Source of the DNA: Natribaculum breve
GTDB lineage: Archaea > Halobacteriota > Halobacteria > Halobacteriales > Natrialbaceae
Length of the DNA: 64,000 nucleotides
Assembly: GCF_023008585.1 (NCBI RefSeq)
Contig: NZ_CP095391.1
Coordinates: forward strand, 434,001 to 498,000
Direction of reading: 5' to 3'
The notes under the pieces are model-generated. The model did not search any database, was not told where the DNA came from, and saw only the letters and a program-made list of their open reading frames with translations. How positions within the stretch are numbered: the stretch's first letter is position 1; each line of letters begins with the position of its first letter. This document shows, piece by piece, positions 16,805 through 25,282 of this stretch. Made by a program: the position numbers and the translations under genes.

Positions 16805-18257
16805 TTACCCCGGCTGTGAACTTGCGGGTTCGCTGATACTGGTTTGGTCAAGCAGACTCGACTGTTCTCCAAAACTTCTGGGTGTCCAGTCGTGTCCATT
16901 CCACTCCCAGTACGCCCCATCGGTGGGTGCGTCCCTATCGCGTTCAGCAGAGAGGGCAGCGGGCCGCGCCATCGGCCCAACTTCGTCTTGCAGTAGATTC
17001 CACGCCCCAGCAATATCACTATGCGCGTCTAACCCGCACTTGTGGCAACGGAACGAATCGCCATCACGCAACACGTCCTCACCCTCGCACTCCGGGCACG
17101 TACTACTCGAATCGAACTCGTTCACTCGCTCGACGGTGATGCCGACATCGCCGAGCGTGAGTTCAAGCCTGTCGACGAGTTGGCGATGGGACCAGAACGC
17201 GTGTGTCTTCGTGTTCACTGTCGCCGACCAATGGCTGTCCAATACGTCGGTGAGGTCGCCAACGTATACGGTGTCCACGTTCCGTTCTAAGAGCCAGTCC
17301 GCCGCGTGTTTCACCGCCGCGTCACGGCTATGGTCACGCTTCTCCCCGCGCTCGTCATACACGCGTTGAATCCGCTTGCTCGTGTACTGATCGTCGGGAA
17401 GCGCGGATTGCAACTCGGAAATCACCTCGGACAGGACTTGGAACTGGTCGAACTCGGGTCGAGCATGATATACGGCGGTTTCGCCAGTGGTAGTGACGAT
17501 GGCGAGGGTGTTGTTCGCGCCGACGTCGATGGCGGCAGTGTGCGTCGTGTTCTCGCTGTCGAGTGTATGAGTGAATGCATCCAATCGCTGTTCTCGTAGG
17601 GTGTCTGGCCGAATGCGAACCGGATGCGTGACACGAAGCGTGTCAGCCGCCTCGTCGTAGACGAGTTCTAACCTGCTATCGTCACCGTTCCACTGTGGAT
17701 TTCCGCGAACTTCGAGAGTGATTCGTTCTTGATACTCGAAGTCGTATTTGTCTTCGAGGACGTCGCCAACGCCGAATTCGAGGATGCTCTTGTCCTCGTC
17801 CCAGTCGAACGCGTACAGGTCGTTGCGGACGAGACCGTGCAACTCGTACCCGTCGTCACGATTGCCCCAGTAGCCGGGTGGAGATGGTTTCTCCGTGACT
17901 GTGGAGTCTGCGTCGTCGTGGTATTTGTCGAGGAGGCGGAAGTGGCTCCGCCATGCTTCGCTGTTCTTGCGGGCGACTTGCTGGCATGCTGCCTTGCCGA
18001 GAATGGGTGCGTACTCGTCGTACAGGTCCGTGTACTCGGCGTCCCAGACGTCACCGTCTTCTTGGAAGTATTGTTGGCGTCGTCTCCAGACGCTTTGCGT
18101 CTGGATGGCCCACCAGAACTTTGTTCTGGGGACGTCGATAGGTTATCTGGTTCCACAAGGGGGCGTGGGCGGCCAACCACTCGAACAAGCACTGCTTGTA
18201 CCGTTCGGTAGCGGGGTGAGCAGTGTACTCGTTCGTGCGTTGTGGTCGGTCGCTCAT
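16805..18257 (-). pseudogene. tnpB: tnpB (IS200/IS605 RNA-guided nuclease), frame broken by a hairpin insert
   Basis: The start at 18257 gives MSDRPQRTNEYTAHPATERY to WNQITYRR; a roughly 50-bp insert then shifts frame, and the remainder reads on from RRQQYFQEDGDVWDAEYTDL to SISEPASSQPG. The RuvC-like core has AIDVGANNTLAI (first Asp), VYVGDLTDV (where many TnpBs have Glu in an EDL motif, here Gly-Asp), a zinc finger CPEC...CHKC, and LDAHSDIAGAWNLL (last Asp). A shortened product could start at an internal Met (17842). No tnpA is adjacent. Confidence 0.85.
18083..18131. repeat. Double triloop hairpin insert inside tnpB
   Basis: On the minus strand: CCAGAAC-AAA-GTTCTGG, 8 bases, then CCAGACGC-AAA-GCGTCTGG. 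Removing 49 or 52 bases restores an uninterrupted TnpB frame (TYRR-RQQYF). Two perfect stems with AAA loops in tandem suggest a mobile or recombination-derived insert rather than random mutation. Confidence 0.7.
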
Positions 18258-18360
18258 GTGTTAGATGTCGGTTTCTTATGTTGTCAACGTTGGGATTGCA
18301 GGCGGGCTATGGTATCGTGGTTGTCTTCAATAGTGACGGATTCATCCCACGACTACAGTC

Positions 18361-20023
18361 CTGTCTCTTACCCATAACTCAGCACCAGCGAGAAAAATCA
18401 AGTAGATGCGTCTGAAATCAAAGAATTAGTCGGGATGTTTTCATTATCTGGACTGGCTCACCGTTTCTGAGGAGTGGTCAGTCTGTAAAATTGGAACGAA
18501 GTCTGAATTCACGTTGAGGTCCGCTGAATGAGTCGCCGTTGGCGCTCATTCAGCACCGAGTTCGTACCCTTCTGCCCACATGCGTAGCTTCTGGAGGCCT
18601 TTCCACATCGTTTCCCATCCTGGAGGAGGATCTGATCCGCGGTCCAGATACCCGCCAAGCTTCGCTACACTCACAGCGTAGGCTTTCCCGTTCTGGTCTT
18701 GCAGTTCTGGAAATTTTGTTTCCAGAACTGCGCGCTCTGCTTCGCTCAACAAGACATCAGGTGCAGTCGAGGTCTCTCCCCGAGCAAGCTCTCGTAACTC
18801 CAGGACCTTCCAGGCAATCACCGAGTACAGACTTAGCAAGACTTCCATTCGTTCCCAAGTCTGGAGTTGCCGGTCTTCGATGTTACAGCCACTCTTCAGC
18901 ACTTTGTGCCAGTCTTCGATTCGCCAGCGAAGACCATAATAGTCGATGACAGTCAGCGTCTCGTCAAACTCTTCGACCGATTCAGTGGTGAGTAACACCC
19001 ACTGAATCGGGTCGTCAGTTTCACCGATCTCGTCGACTCGTACGACATTTACTGCCACTGAACCGTCTTGATCAGGATTATTCCGCGGCGCACGCAACTC
19101 ACAGGTTCCCGTTGCAATCGACAGCTCTGCTGTCCTGGCTTCTCGCCCACTTGCCTGTTGAATCTCGATCGTTTTGCGACCTTGCTCGGCAAGGTCGCTG
19201 CTCCAGTCAAAGAGTTTCCCAGATTCATCGTTTTCTGTCCAAATCCGTCGGTTTTGGTTGGCTCGAACGATGAATCCAGCGTTCTCTATCTCTTCGACAA
19301 CGTCTGTATAGAACGCGAATGCATCTGCTCCTCGATCATGAACAAACAACGGGCGAACATCGTCGGCAAGCCAGTTTCTGGCTTGCCTGTCACCACGAGC
19401 CCACTTCTCCTGTTCACTCTCCAACGGAATTGGCTCTGATTTCCCGTTTGTCTCATACTTTTTGTCAGCCTGTTGGTCCTCGATCAGCGCCTGCTGATCG
19501 AGGACCCCTGTCATTCGATGTGTTTGTGGATGAATGCCGATCGTTGAGTGGACTTTGACGCCCTCAAGGTCCATCTCAGAGTTACCAATGTCGCCGAGTC
19601 CGTCCTTGGATGGATGTCTCGGAAAGACAAGTTCAGTGGTATCGGAGACGATCACGAGTTCGTCTAACTGACTCACTCGTGATCGTTGTGCTTGCTTGTG
19701 AGCGGAGAGGATCTCGTTCGGTTCCACATTCTCATTATCGCAAAATCGGTACGTAGCCTTTGTGGAGGCCCAGTCTTCGCAGGCAGTCGGGATGGACTCG
19801 GCAGGTGAACTGCCGAGTTCATCCCCAAGTTGCACCAGTCGATCGGTGAGGCGCTTGTCTCCGAGATTAGCTGAGCGAAACTCTGTTCGAATCCAACCTG
19901 ATACATCCATGTCACACAACTCTCCGTCATCGTCTAAATCAGGCTGCCAACTCCGTGACCCCCGTCCCATTTTCCCGTCTCAATTCGTCAGCTACGGGGT
20001 TAGAACTTGTGGGTAAGAGACAG
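18361..20023 (-). mobile_element. Complete Tn5/IS50-like IS4-family insertion sequence, 1,663 bp
   Basis: Terminal repeats CTGTCTCTTACCCATAACTC (left) and, inverted, CTGTCTCTTACCCACAAGTT (right), close to Tn5 outer ends (CTGACTCTTATACACAAGT). Flanked by a 10-bp duplication GACTACAGTC (18351-18360, 20024-20033), itself the core of the palindrome CCCAC-N10-GTGGG. It encodes one intact transposase. The three 256-bp elements in this window share its ends. Confidence 0.93.
18546..19970 (-). CDS. IS4-family (Tn5-like) transposase, intact
   Basis: 474 aa (an internal ATG at 19910, MDVSGWIRTEF, is an alternative start). The Tn5-type N-terminal DNA-binding region has SANLGDKRLTDRLVQLGDEL and PTACEDWASTKATYRFCDNE. 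DDE residues: Asp in VIVSDTTELVF, Asp in LFVHDRGADAF, and the IS4 YREK signature Y-GL-R-WRI-E-DWHKVL-K. No stop or frameshift, so it is likely active and could mobilise the 256-bp elements in trans. Confidence 0.93.
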   Translation of the reverse strand: MGRGSRSWQPDLDDDGELCDMDVSGWIRTEFRSANLGDKRLTDRLVQLGDELGSSPAESIPTACEDWASTKATYRFCDNENVEPNEILSAHKQAQRSRVSQLDELVIVSDTTELVFPRHPSKDGLGDIGNSEMDLEGVKVHSTIGIHPQTHRMTGVLDQQALIEDQQADKKYETNGKSEPIPLESEQEKWARGDRQARNWLADDVRPLFVHDRGADAFAFYTDVVEEIENAGFIVRANQNRRIWTENDESGKLFDWSSDLAEQGRKTIEIQQASGREARTAELSIATGTCELRAPRNNPDQDGSVAVNVVRVDEIGETDDPIQWVLLTTESVEEFDETLTVIDYYGLRWRIEDWHKVLKSGCNIEDRQLQTWERMEVLLSLYSVIAWKVLELRELARGETSTAPDVLLSEAERAVLETKFPELQDQNGKAYAVSVAKLGGYLDRGSDPPPGWETMWKGLQKLRMWAEGYELGAE

Positions 20024-20044
20024 GACTACAGTCGTGGGCTTTCT

Positions 20045-20262
20045 CCTGTATTTCTGTAAATATCGTCGAGAATAGTGATCAACTCTGAATTTTCAACAAC
20101 CAACTGACCTGCGCGCCGGATTCGTTCACTGTTAGTCCAGGATCCGAGGAGTGACCAGTCGAAACCACGTGGTTGGACGGACGGTATCCCCGACTCTCCA
20201 GCCCTGTTTCGATTGAATCTTTTGCTGGGCTTGGTTTGGTACTTTGTTCGCAGTCCGAGCAA
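20045..20262 (-). pseudogene. C-terminal gene fragment cut by the palindrome element
   Basis: The minus strand reads RGFDWSLLGSWTNSERIRR then AGQLVVENSELITILDDIYR, acidic and codon-like, but with no clear start and with its end running into the hairpin-bearing element. The GSWTNSE...VVENSELI pattern loosely recalls the second half of phospholipase-D-like proteins; this is only a suggestion. Confidence 0.3.
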
Positions 20263-20325
20263 CTCTCGGTTGGGCCTGGTTGACCGAATGTTTAAGTCAT
20301 TATCGCAGTAATCATTACCCAGAGT

Positions 20326-20410
20326 ATGACCTTCTACGACCGGGAGGCGGAACTCGATACCCTCACCGCCGCGGTGGAGTCCCCCGGTGCGGACTTCATC
20401 GTTGTTTACG
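20326..20410 (+). pseudogene. 5' fragment of an archaeal ATPase gene
   Basis: A TATA-like TTTAAG at 20291-20296 precedes the ATG at 20326. The product MTFYDREAELDTLTAAVESP then GADFIVVYA is the start of the archaeal ATPase/DUF234 family, whose next residues should be the P-loop (GRRRVGKT). Instead the DNA switches to Fic-like sequence in another frame at about 20405. Only the promoter and first 29 codons remain. Confidence 0.7.
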
Positions 20411-21190
20411 CTCGATCACGGCGAGATCGACCCCGACGACGGGAAAATTGAAACCTACCAACTCGAGGAAACGGTACACGTCCTCTACACCAACTCCGGG
20501 GTGAGTGGAACGGTCGACGACATCACCGAGGATTTTGAAGCGATACTGGACGAAATGGACGAATCAGACCGGCTCGTGACGATGCGAATTCTCCAGACGT
20601 TCGAAGGTGTCCTCGAAGCCACGGAACTCGAGGGGGGAGAGAAACTCGAGATCTACAAACAGATCGACGTTGGTCGGATCCCGGCTGCACTCGAGCACGT
20701 CGATTGGTCGAGATCAGTAGTCGAGGTCGCAGGGCAGTTGATGTCGTCACTCATCTTGGCACACCCGCTTCCAAACGCCAACCATCGAACCTCGATCGCA
20801 TTTGCTGAGTGGTACCTCGAGAGTGTCGAGCCGTCGTTTTCGCTCCCGAAGCTGGCGACCGAGAGCTACGACTGGCAGGAGTGGGTCGACCCGTACATCG
20901 TCAGTTCGAAGCGACTGCTCACCGTTCGACGAAACACAACCCCGTTCAGGTTGCTCGAAGAGTGGGGCTGTGAGATCGTGTTACGAAAAGGTGGAATTGA
21001 AATCGAGCTCTCGGAGTACAACCTCGAGCTGCCACAGTCAGAAGCCCTGTCGACGTATGCGGCACATCATACCGAACTCTGTACCGAGTTCATGATCGAG
21101 TCAGTGACGCGAGCTGGAGCGTCGCATCTGCGTTTTGAGGATGGGCTCGACAAACAGGAGTTCCTCGAGTATCTAGAAACCAGCGAGTGA
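20387..21190 (+). CDS. Fic/Doc-like domain protein, probably N-terminally truncated
   Basis: 267 aa if started at the GTG at 20387; recognisable sequence begins LDHGEIDPDDGKIETYQLEE at about 20408. The core HPLPNANHRTSIAFAEWYL is a Fic-like motif (HPFxxGNxR) with the GN replaced by AN. The whole frame to VSLRFEDG..YLETSE is intact. The N-terminus is fused to a foreign ATPase fragment, so native translation is doubtful. Fic proteins transfer AMP or other phosphates to proteins; Doc toxins phosphorylate. Confidence 0.6.
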   Translation: MRTSSLFTLDHGEIDPDDGKIETYQLEETVHVLYTNSGVSGTVDDITEDFEAILDEMDESDRLVTMRILQTFEGVLEATELEGGEKLEIYKQIDVGRIPAALEHVDWSRSVVEVAGQLMSSLILAHPLPNANHRTSIAFAEWYLESVEPSFSLPKLATESYDWQEWVDPYIVSSKRLLTVRRNTTPFRLLEEWGCEIVLRKGGIEIELSEYNLELPQSEALSTYAAHHTELCTEFMIESVTRAGASHLRFEDGLDKQEFLEYLETSE

Positions 21191-21200
21191 GACTCGAGCG

Positions 21201-21305
21201 TTAGTCCCGCAGCTGGGCAACGGTTCGGCCGAGTTCTCGAGCACGCTCGCTCTCGGAGATGTCATACCGTTCTTCCAGCGACCGAAGTTGTTCTTCGAAT
21301 TCCAT
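21201..21305 (-). CDS. Small 34-residue helical protein
   Basis: ATG at 21305 to TAA at 21201 encodes MEFEEQLRSLEERYDISESE then RARELGRTVAQLRD. It is highly charged and predicted wholly helical. It lies convergent with the Fic-like gene, 10 bases beyond its stop. No family recognised; the codon pattern is haloarchaeal but the length makes it uncertain. Confidence 0.4.
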   Translation of the reverse strand: MEFEEQLRSLEERYDISESERARELGRTVAQLRD

Positions 21306-21378
21306 GGTGGTGCGGGAGTGTGCTCCTCTACAAACAGATAGTGCGTCGCCGAATAAGTAAGTTCTCGTGCTCAAGCGC

Positions 21379-22470
21379 TCACTCTGGATCGGATGTCTCT
21401 GTGTCAGCTAGTCGGCTTTCTATTTTCTCACAGCGCTCGGCTACTATCGACGCCCCCTCGAGGGGGCCGTCGACGTCCAGTGCCGCTCGGTACAGTTCTG
21501 CAGTACGTTCCATCTCCTCTCTCGTTAGTTCGCCTGGGTCCTCGAGCCAGTAGCTATCAGCGAGCTTCTTGTACGCCCAGGGATCCTCGGGATACTCCTC
21601 GATGAGTAACTCGAGTTCGGGCCTGCTTTCGTTGGTTCTGTCCAGTTCTGCGAGCGAATCGGCGACGAAGTGGCGAAAGTCAAGGAGGAACTCGTCGGAT
21701 GCATCCGGGAACTGCTCGCAGACCTCCCGACAGAACTCGAGCCGGTGCTCGTGATATGCTGGATCCTCTTGCGCGACGGTGGCAAGGTCGCTGTCGAGCG
21801 ATCGAATGAAAGCCTCGAGCGAGAGAAACGGCGGCAATTTTCGGTCTGCCTCGTCAATAGACGTGATTTCGTCGGGTGTTACGGCGACGATATACTCCCA
21901 GGCAGTTAACCACTGATCGCAAGCTTCAGCGCGGTTTTCTTTCTCTCGGAGGTCACGCCCCTCCTGGACGAACTCGTAGATCTGTTCTTTGTTTGGAACG
22001 TCAGGTGCCCAGCGCTTCCAGAGTACTTCTGCCGCCATCCAAATAAAGTCCTGATCGTAGCCCGTGGCATCGACCTCGTATTCAGTTTTCCACTGCTCAG
22101 AGAGTGTCGTCGCCGAGCTGAGGTCTTCGGTTCTGTTCCGGAACGCCGTCTCGCTCGTTTCGATGCCGTGCTCAGCGAGCTTTTCCACAATTTCATCCGT
22201 CGAGAGTGCTTCGACATCGCTGAGTTCCCACGCATCATCGGAGTAGATCTCGCTTGATGTATCGACTGTTCGTAGCTCACGTTGAGCGGGTTGACCGGCT
22301 TTCTGGTGTTCTTCGTTGTTACTTTCATCTACTCCGTGCTCGTCGACGTATTGCTCGACACGCTTCCGGTCAATCCGACTGAGTTCGTCCCGTTCATGGG
22401 CTTTGTAGAGATGCTCACGAATCTCAGACTCCTCCGCGAAGGTTTGCTCACAGTAGCGACACTCAATCAT
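21379..22470 (-). CDS. C2H2 zinc-finger protein with TPR-like helical region
   Basis: 363 aa from the ATG at 22470 (the frame stays open to 22809 but the zinc finger marks the likely start). MIECRYCEQTFAEESEIREH plus LYKAH is a C2H2 finger (C4, C7, H20, H25). An acidic linker follows, then helical repeats such as YEFVQEGRDLREKENRAEAC and LELLIEEYPEDPWAYKKLAD that resemble TPRs. A role in protein or nucleic-acid binding is likely; there is no closer assignment. Confidence 0.65.
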   Translation of the reverse strand: MIECRYCEQTFAEESEIREHLYKAHERDELSRIDRKRVEQYVDEHGVDESNNEEHQKAGQPAQRELRTVDTSSEIYSDDAWELSDVEALSTDEIVEKLAEHGIETSETAFRNRTEDLSSATTLSEQWKTEYEVDATGYDQDFIWMAAEVLWKRWAPDVPNKEQIYEFVQEGRDLREKENRAEACDQWLTAWEYIVAVTPDEITSIDEADRKLPPFLSLEAFIRSLDSDLATVAQEDPAYHEHRLEFCREVCEQFPDASDEFLLDFRHFVADSLAELDRTNESRPELELLIEEYPEDPWAYKKLADSYWLEDPGELTREEMERTAELYRAALDVDGPLEGASIVAERCEKIESRLADTETSDPE

Positions 22471-22567
22471 TACTCGAGAGCTACGTATGCGGGTAGAAAA
22501 AACAACAGGTGTGGATGGGACGTATGTGCCAGAGCAACGGGGAAGTACGTAGCCTGCGACGTCACCT

Positions 22568-22987
22568 TCACGGTGCGGCGGCTGCCGTGTCGCCTGCCTC
22601 TGGATCGAACGGGAGGTTGATGACGAGTTCATCGAACCAGACAACTGGACGCTTACTCTGCCCGTCTTCCTCGAAGAAGATGATGCCCAACTGGGCGAGC
22701 CGGCTGAGTTCCTCGTGGACGTTCTTGACGTCCCGGTCAACAACCCGTGCGGTCTCGTTAATGCTGGATGGCTCTTCCCGGCGGATGGCTTCGATGAGAT
22801 CGAGAACACGCGGCGTCAGCGTCTCCATGAGGTCGTCGTAGCTGGTGAACGAGAGCGTCGGCGGGGAATCCACCGCGTCGCCTCGTTCGAGCGCCTCGAT
22901 TCCGTCGGTGACATCGTCGTGGAACTCACTGGACGACTTGACAGTCACGACGAGGGTTGATTCGGCCCGAAGCTGTTCGCGCTCCAT
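22568..22987 (-). CDS. HTH transcriptional regulator, HVO_A0114-like
   Basis: 139 aa from MEREQ (22987; MYPMEREQ at 22996 is equally possible). A winged-helix core covers VLDLIEAIRREEPSSINETA, RVVDRDVKNVHEELSRLAQL and GIIFFEEDG, followed by VVWFDELVINLPF. This is the pattern of the haloarchaeal HVO_A0114 putative DNA-binding family, often paired with small toxins. Here it lies next to, and divergent from, hicBA. Confidence 0.75.
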   Translation of the reverse strand: MEREQLRAESTLVVTVKSSSEFHDDVTDGIEALERGDAVDSPPTLSFTSYDDLMETLTPRVLDLIEAIRREEPSSINETARVVDRDVKNVHEELSRLAQLGIIFFEEDGQSKRPVVWFDELVINLPFDPEAGDTAAAAP

Positions 22988-23076
22988 CGGGTACAACGGC
23001 CCGACCGTAACTCGCTCGTTCTGGAATGCGACGTGGAACGAACGCTTATCACCATCTTCGCCCTATGTAGCTGTAT

Positions 23077-23352
23077 ATGGCGAGTGCAACGCGGGACGAT
23101 CGAAACGAGGGTGTCGAGTTCTATTACGAGAGTGACGGGACTGTTACTGCAAAGGACCTCGAAACTGGCCTCGCACGTGGTGGCGACACACGCGCCGAGG
23201 CGCTCGCGCAACTGGCGGAGGTCCTCGAGTTGCACGAGGACGGCGGAGAACCGATCGACGACCCCGATGAATTCCTCCGCGAGGAATTCGACATCGAACC
23301 TGACGACCTCGAGGACGTCGATCTCGAAGACCATCCCGACTTCATGCGGTGA
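23077..23352 (+). CDS. hicB: HicB-like antitoxin
   Basis: 91 aa. VEFYYESDGTVTAKDLETGL and ARGGDTRAEALAQLAEVLEL are the HicB ribonuclease-H-like antitoxin fold; the acidic tail ends DHPDFMR. It is separated by three bases from hicA and precedes it, the order usual in haloarchaea. It would neutralise HicA and probably autoregulate. Confidence 0.85.
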   Translation: MASATRDDRNEGVEFYYESDGTVTAKDLETGLARGGDTRAEALAQLAEVLELHEDGGEPIDDPDEFLREEFDIEPDDLEDVDLEDHPDFMR

Positions 23353-23355
23353 CGA

Positions 23356-23601
23356 ATGGTCCGCACCACGTTCTCCGGCCGCGAGGTCGTGAAAGTCCTC
23401 ACATCGTTCGGCTACCAGCCCGTTTCTCGACACGGAAGCCACGTCCGCCTTCGATACGAACATCCGGAGACGGGCGAGGTTCGGAACGTCGACGTCCCCC
23501 AACACAACGAGATTGCGATCGGGACACTTCGATCGATCGCCGACCAGTGCGGGGCGGACGACTTCTACAACTGGTGTCGGTGGATCGACGAACACTCGTG
23601 A
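23356..23601 (+). CDS. hicA: HicA mRNA-interferase toxin
   Basis: 81 aa, double-stranded-RNA-binding-like fold. FSGREVVKVLTSFGYQPVSR then HGSHVRLRY holds the catalytic His of HicA; VPQHNEIAIGTLRSIADQCG completes the domain. Full length and intact. HicA cleaves mRNA without the ribosome. Confidence 0.87.
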   Translation: MVRTTFSGREVVKVLTSFGYQPVSRHGSHVRLRYEHPETGEVRNVDVPQHNEIAIGTLRSIADQCGADDFYNWCRWIDEHS

Positions 23602-23645
23602 CCTCACGCGTCCACCCTCTCGAGTCTGAGCCGGCGCAGTAGCAG

Positions 23646-23930
23646 TTAGATCCACGCCGGTTGCTCCTCATCGCGGTTCCTGTATCCGTCGACATCCAAG
23701 TCGAACAGCGGAACGGCGACGTCGTCTTTCACACCAAACACCCACCGTCGGCCGTCCTCGAGACAGATGTCAACGCGTGCGTGGTTGTTCGGGAGATCTC
23801 GACCTCGGCGAACCGACCGTCCTCGAGGTCTCCGCTTCGCTTCAACCTCACAAGGGTTCGTCTGAAACTATCCTGTAGGAGCTCCGGAGACAGCTGACGT
23901 CTCCAGACACAGCCACAGGAGGGTCACCCG
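23646..23930 (-). pseudogene. Frameshifted small gene remnant
   Basis: One frame reads CVWRRQLSPELLQDSFRRTL then VRLKRSGDLEDGRFAEVEIS; a second frame takes over with NNHARVDICLEDGRRWVFGV then KDDVAVPLFDLDVDGYRNRD and ends EEQPAWI. The join is continuous if one shift is allowed near 23790. A TGA lies upstream of the first part with no start codon after it. It looks like a decayed haloarchaeal protein of unknown function. Confidence 0.4.
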
Positions 23931-24081
23931 AAGAAGACCGACGATGACCGATCGAGTGACGTACCCACAAGTAGCCGTACCGAGCGAACCACCGCTTTCA
24001 TGCAGGGTTTCAATGTAGCGTGGAGAGTGTAGCCCTTCTCAGGGGTTGTGAGTAGCCGGTGGACACCCTCGAGTGTGGACG
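23931..24081. other. Gene-free stretch
   Basis: No coding frame, hairpin or repeat that I can support. Confidence 0.3.
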
Positions 24082-24957
24082 TCAGGTGTCTCCGGCCTCG
24101 AGGCTCTCACCGGGAATATCGGCGTCGTCCATCAACAGCACACGGCGCTCGGTATACTCGAGGCCGTTCTTTCGCTGCCGTCTCTTTTTCACAGCGAGCC
24201 GGCTCTTCGAGAGCTCGAGCAACGCGTCGATCGTCCTCGAGACCAGCTTCTTCGCATAGGAATCACTGACGCCCGTCTCTTGGCGACGGATCCAGTGTTT
24301 CATCTCGCCGGCACTGACGTACTCGCGAACGCCAGCGCTGCCTTTCCGCCAGGGGTTATCACCAACCGTCGAGTCGACGCGCGCCTTCCAGAGCTTCGCA
24401 GCGAGTCGTGACGGCAGTGCGGACGTCGTTGCCCGGAGCATCTCCTCGTCCATCCTGGCCAGTTGCTGGATGGGGAGGAGGTCGCCGTAAGCGAGCGCGA
24501 CCCGACCGCCTCGCTCGAGTGGGTCCTCACTCTCTGGGAGTCGGAAGTAGCGCTGCCCGTCGTCTTTGCGGATGCGCTCGAGGCGGCCGTCGGGAACGTC
24601 GATCTCGTTTTCGTCGACGTGATCCGCGAGGAGATGTGCCCCCTTCTCGAGTTCGCGCGCCTGGAGTTCGCCGACGCGATCTTTGTTCGCGTCGAGTTTC
24701 TTCTCGTGGGCGTCCAGGCGCGCCTCCGTCTGTGTCCGGCACGTCTCGAGTTCGGCCTCGAGTTCGTCGACGCGGGCCTGGAGGCGCGCGTTCTCCTCGG
24801 TCGTCTCCTCGAGTTCGGCCTCGAGACGCTCGAGACGCTCGTCCCGGTTTTCGAGGGCGGTCTCGAGATCGGCGATGCGTTCCTGGAGGGTCGTGAACTG
24901 GTCGCGAAGCTGGTCTGCGGTCGGCTGGGTCGAATCTGCAGTCGTGTCTGCTGGCAT
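24082..24957 (-). CDS. Coiled-coil protein with C-terminal helical domain, unknown function
   Basis: 291 aa. Residues about 12-110 are a continuous coiled coil with heptads (LRDQFTTLQERIADLETALE, RLERLEAELEETTEENARLQ). The C-terminal part, YFRLPESEDPLERGGRVALA to SDSYAKKLVSRTIDALLEL, is helical with a basic segment KKRRQRKN. Similar coiled-coil proteins occur on haloarchaeal plasmids and islands. Nucleic-acid binding is plausible but unproven. Confidence 0.65.
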   Translation of the reverse strand: MPADTTADSTQPTADQLRDQFTTLQERIADLETALENRDERLERLEAELEETTEENARLQARVDELEAELETCRTQTEARLDAHEKKLDANKDRVGELQARELEKGAHLLADHVDENEIDVPDGRLERIRKDDGQRYFRLPESEDPLERGGRVALAYGDLLPIQQLARMDEEMLRATTSALPSRLAAKLWKARVDSTVGDNPWRKGSAGVREYVSAGEMKHWIRRQETGVSDSYAKKLVSRTIDALLELSKSRLAVKKRRQRKNGLEYTERRVLLMDDADIPGESLEAGDT

Positions 24958-25078
24958 GGGTTTTCGATCTGAATCTGGATCTGGAGTCGTCTGGCTGGCG
25001 AGCGTCGTGACTCGAGTCGGAGCAACGCTGAACGGGTGAGACGGCGGCCGTCGGGTCGATCGATTCCTCGAGGGTCTC

Positions 25079-25134
25079 GACTCGAGGGTCCCGTCTCGAA
25101 AGTCTCGACTCGAGGGTCCCGTCTCGAAAGTCTC
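25079..25134. repeat. Two tandem copies of a 28-bp unit
   Basis: GACTCGAGGGTCCCGTCTCG followed by AAAGTCTC, perfectly repeated at 25079-25106 and 25107-25134, with a partial third unit after it. It lies in the gene-free 24958-25282 interval between two divergent-from-nothing minus-strand genes, so it would be in the leader of the coiled-coil gene. Confidence 0.75.
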
Positions 25135-25282
25135 GTCTCGAGGCGAGGGAGCTGGCGTTACCTTCGCTCCTCGCGGTCACCCCGTGACCTGCACTCTCGT
25201 TCGCCGGCGGTCGAGTCGGGCCCGAGACCCGTGGTGGCGTGGCGACCACGGTGGCTGTCCATCGGGAGCGTCGTGTCGTCAG

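Noticed and set aside
25079..25134. CRISPR array
   Set aside because: The repeats are directly adjacent without spacers, only two units exist, and no cas gene is seen anywhere in the window.
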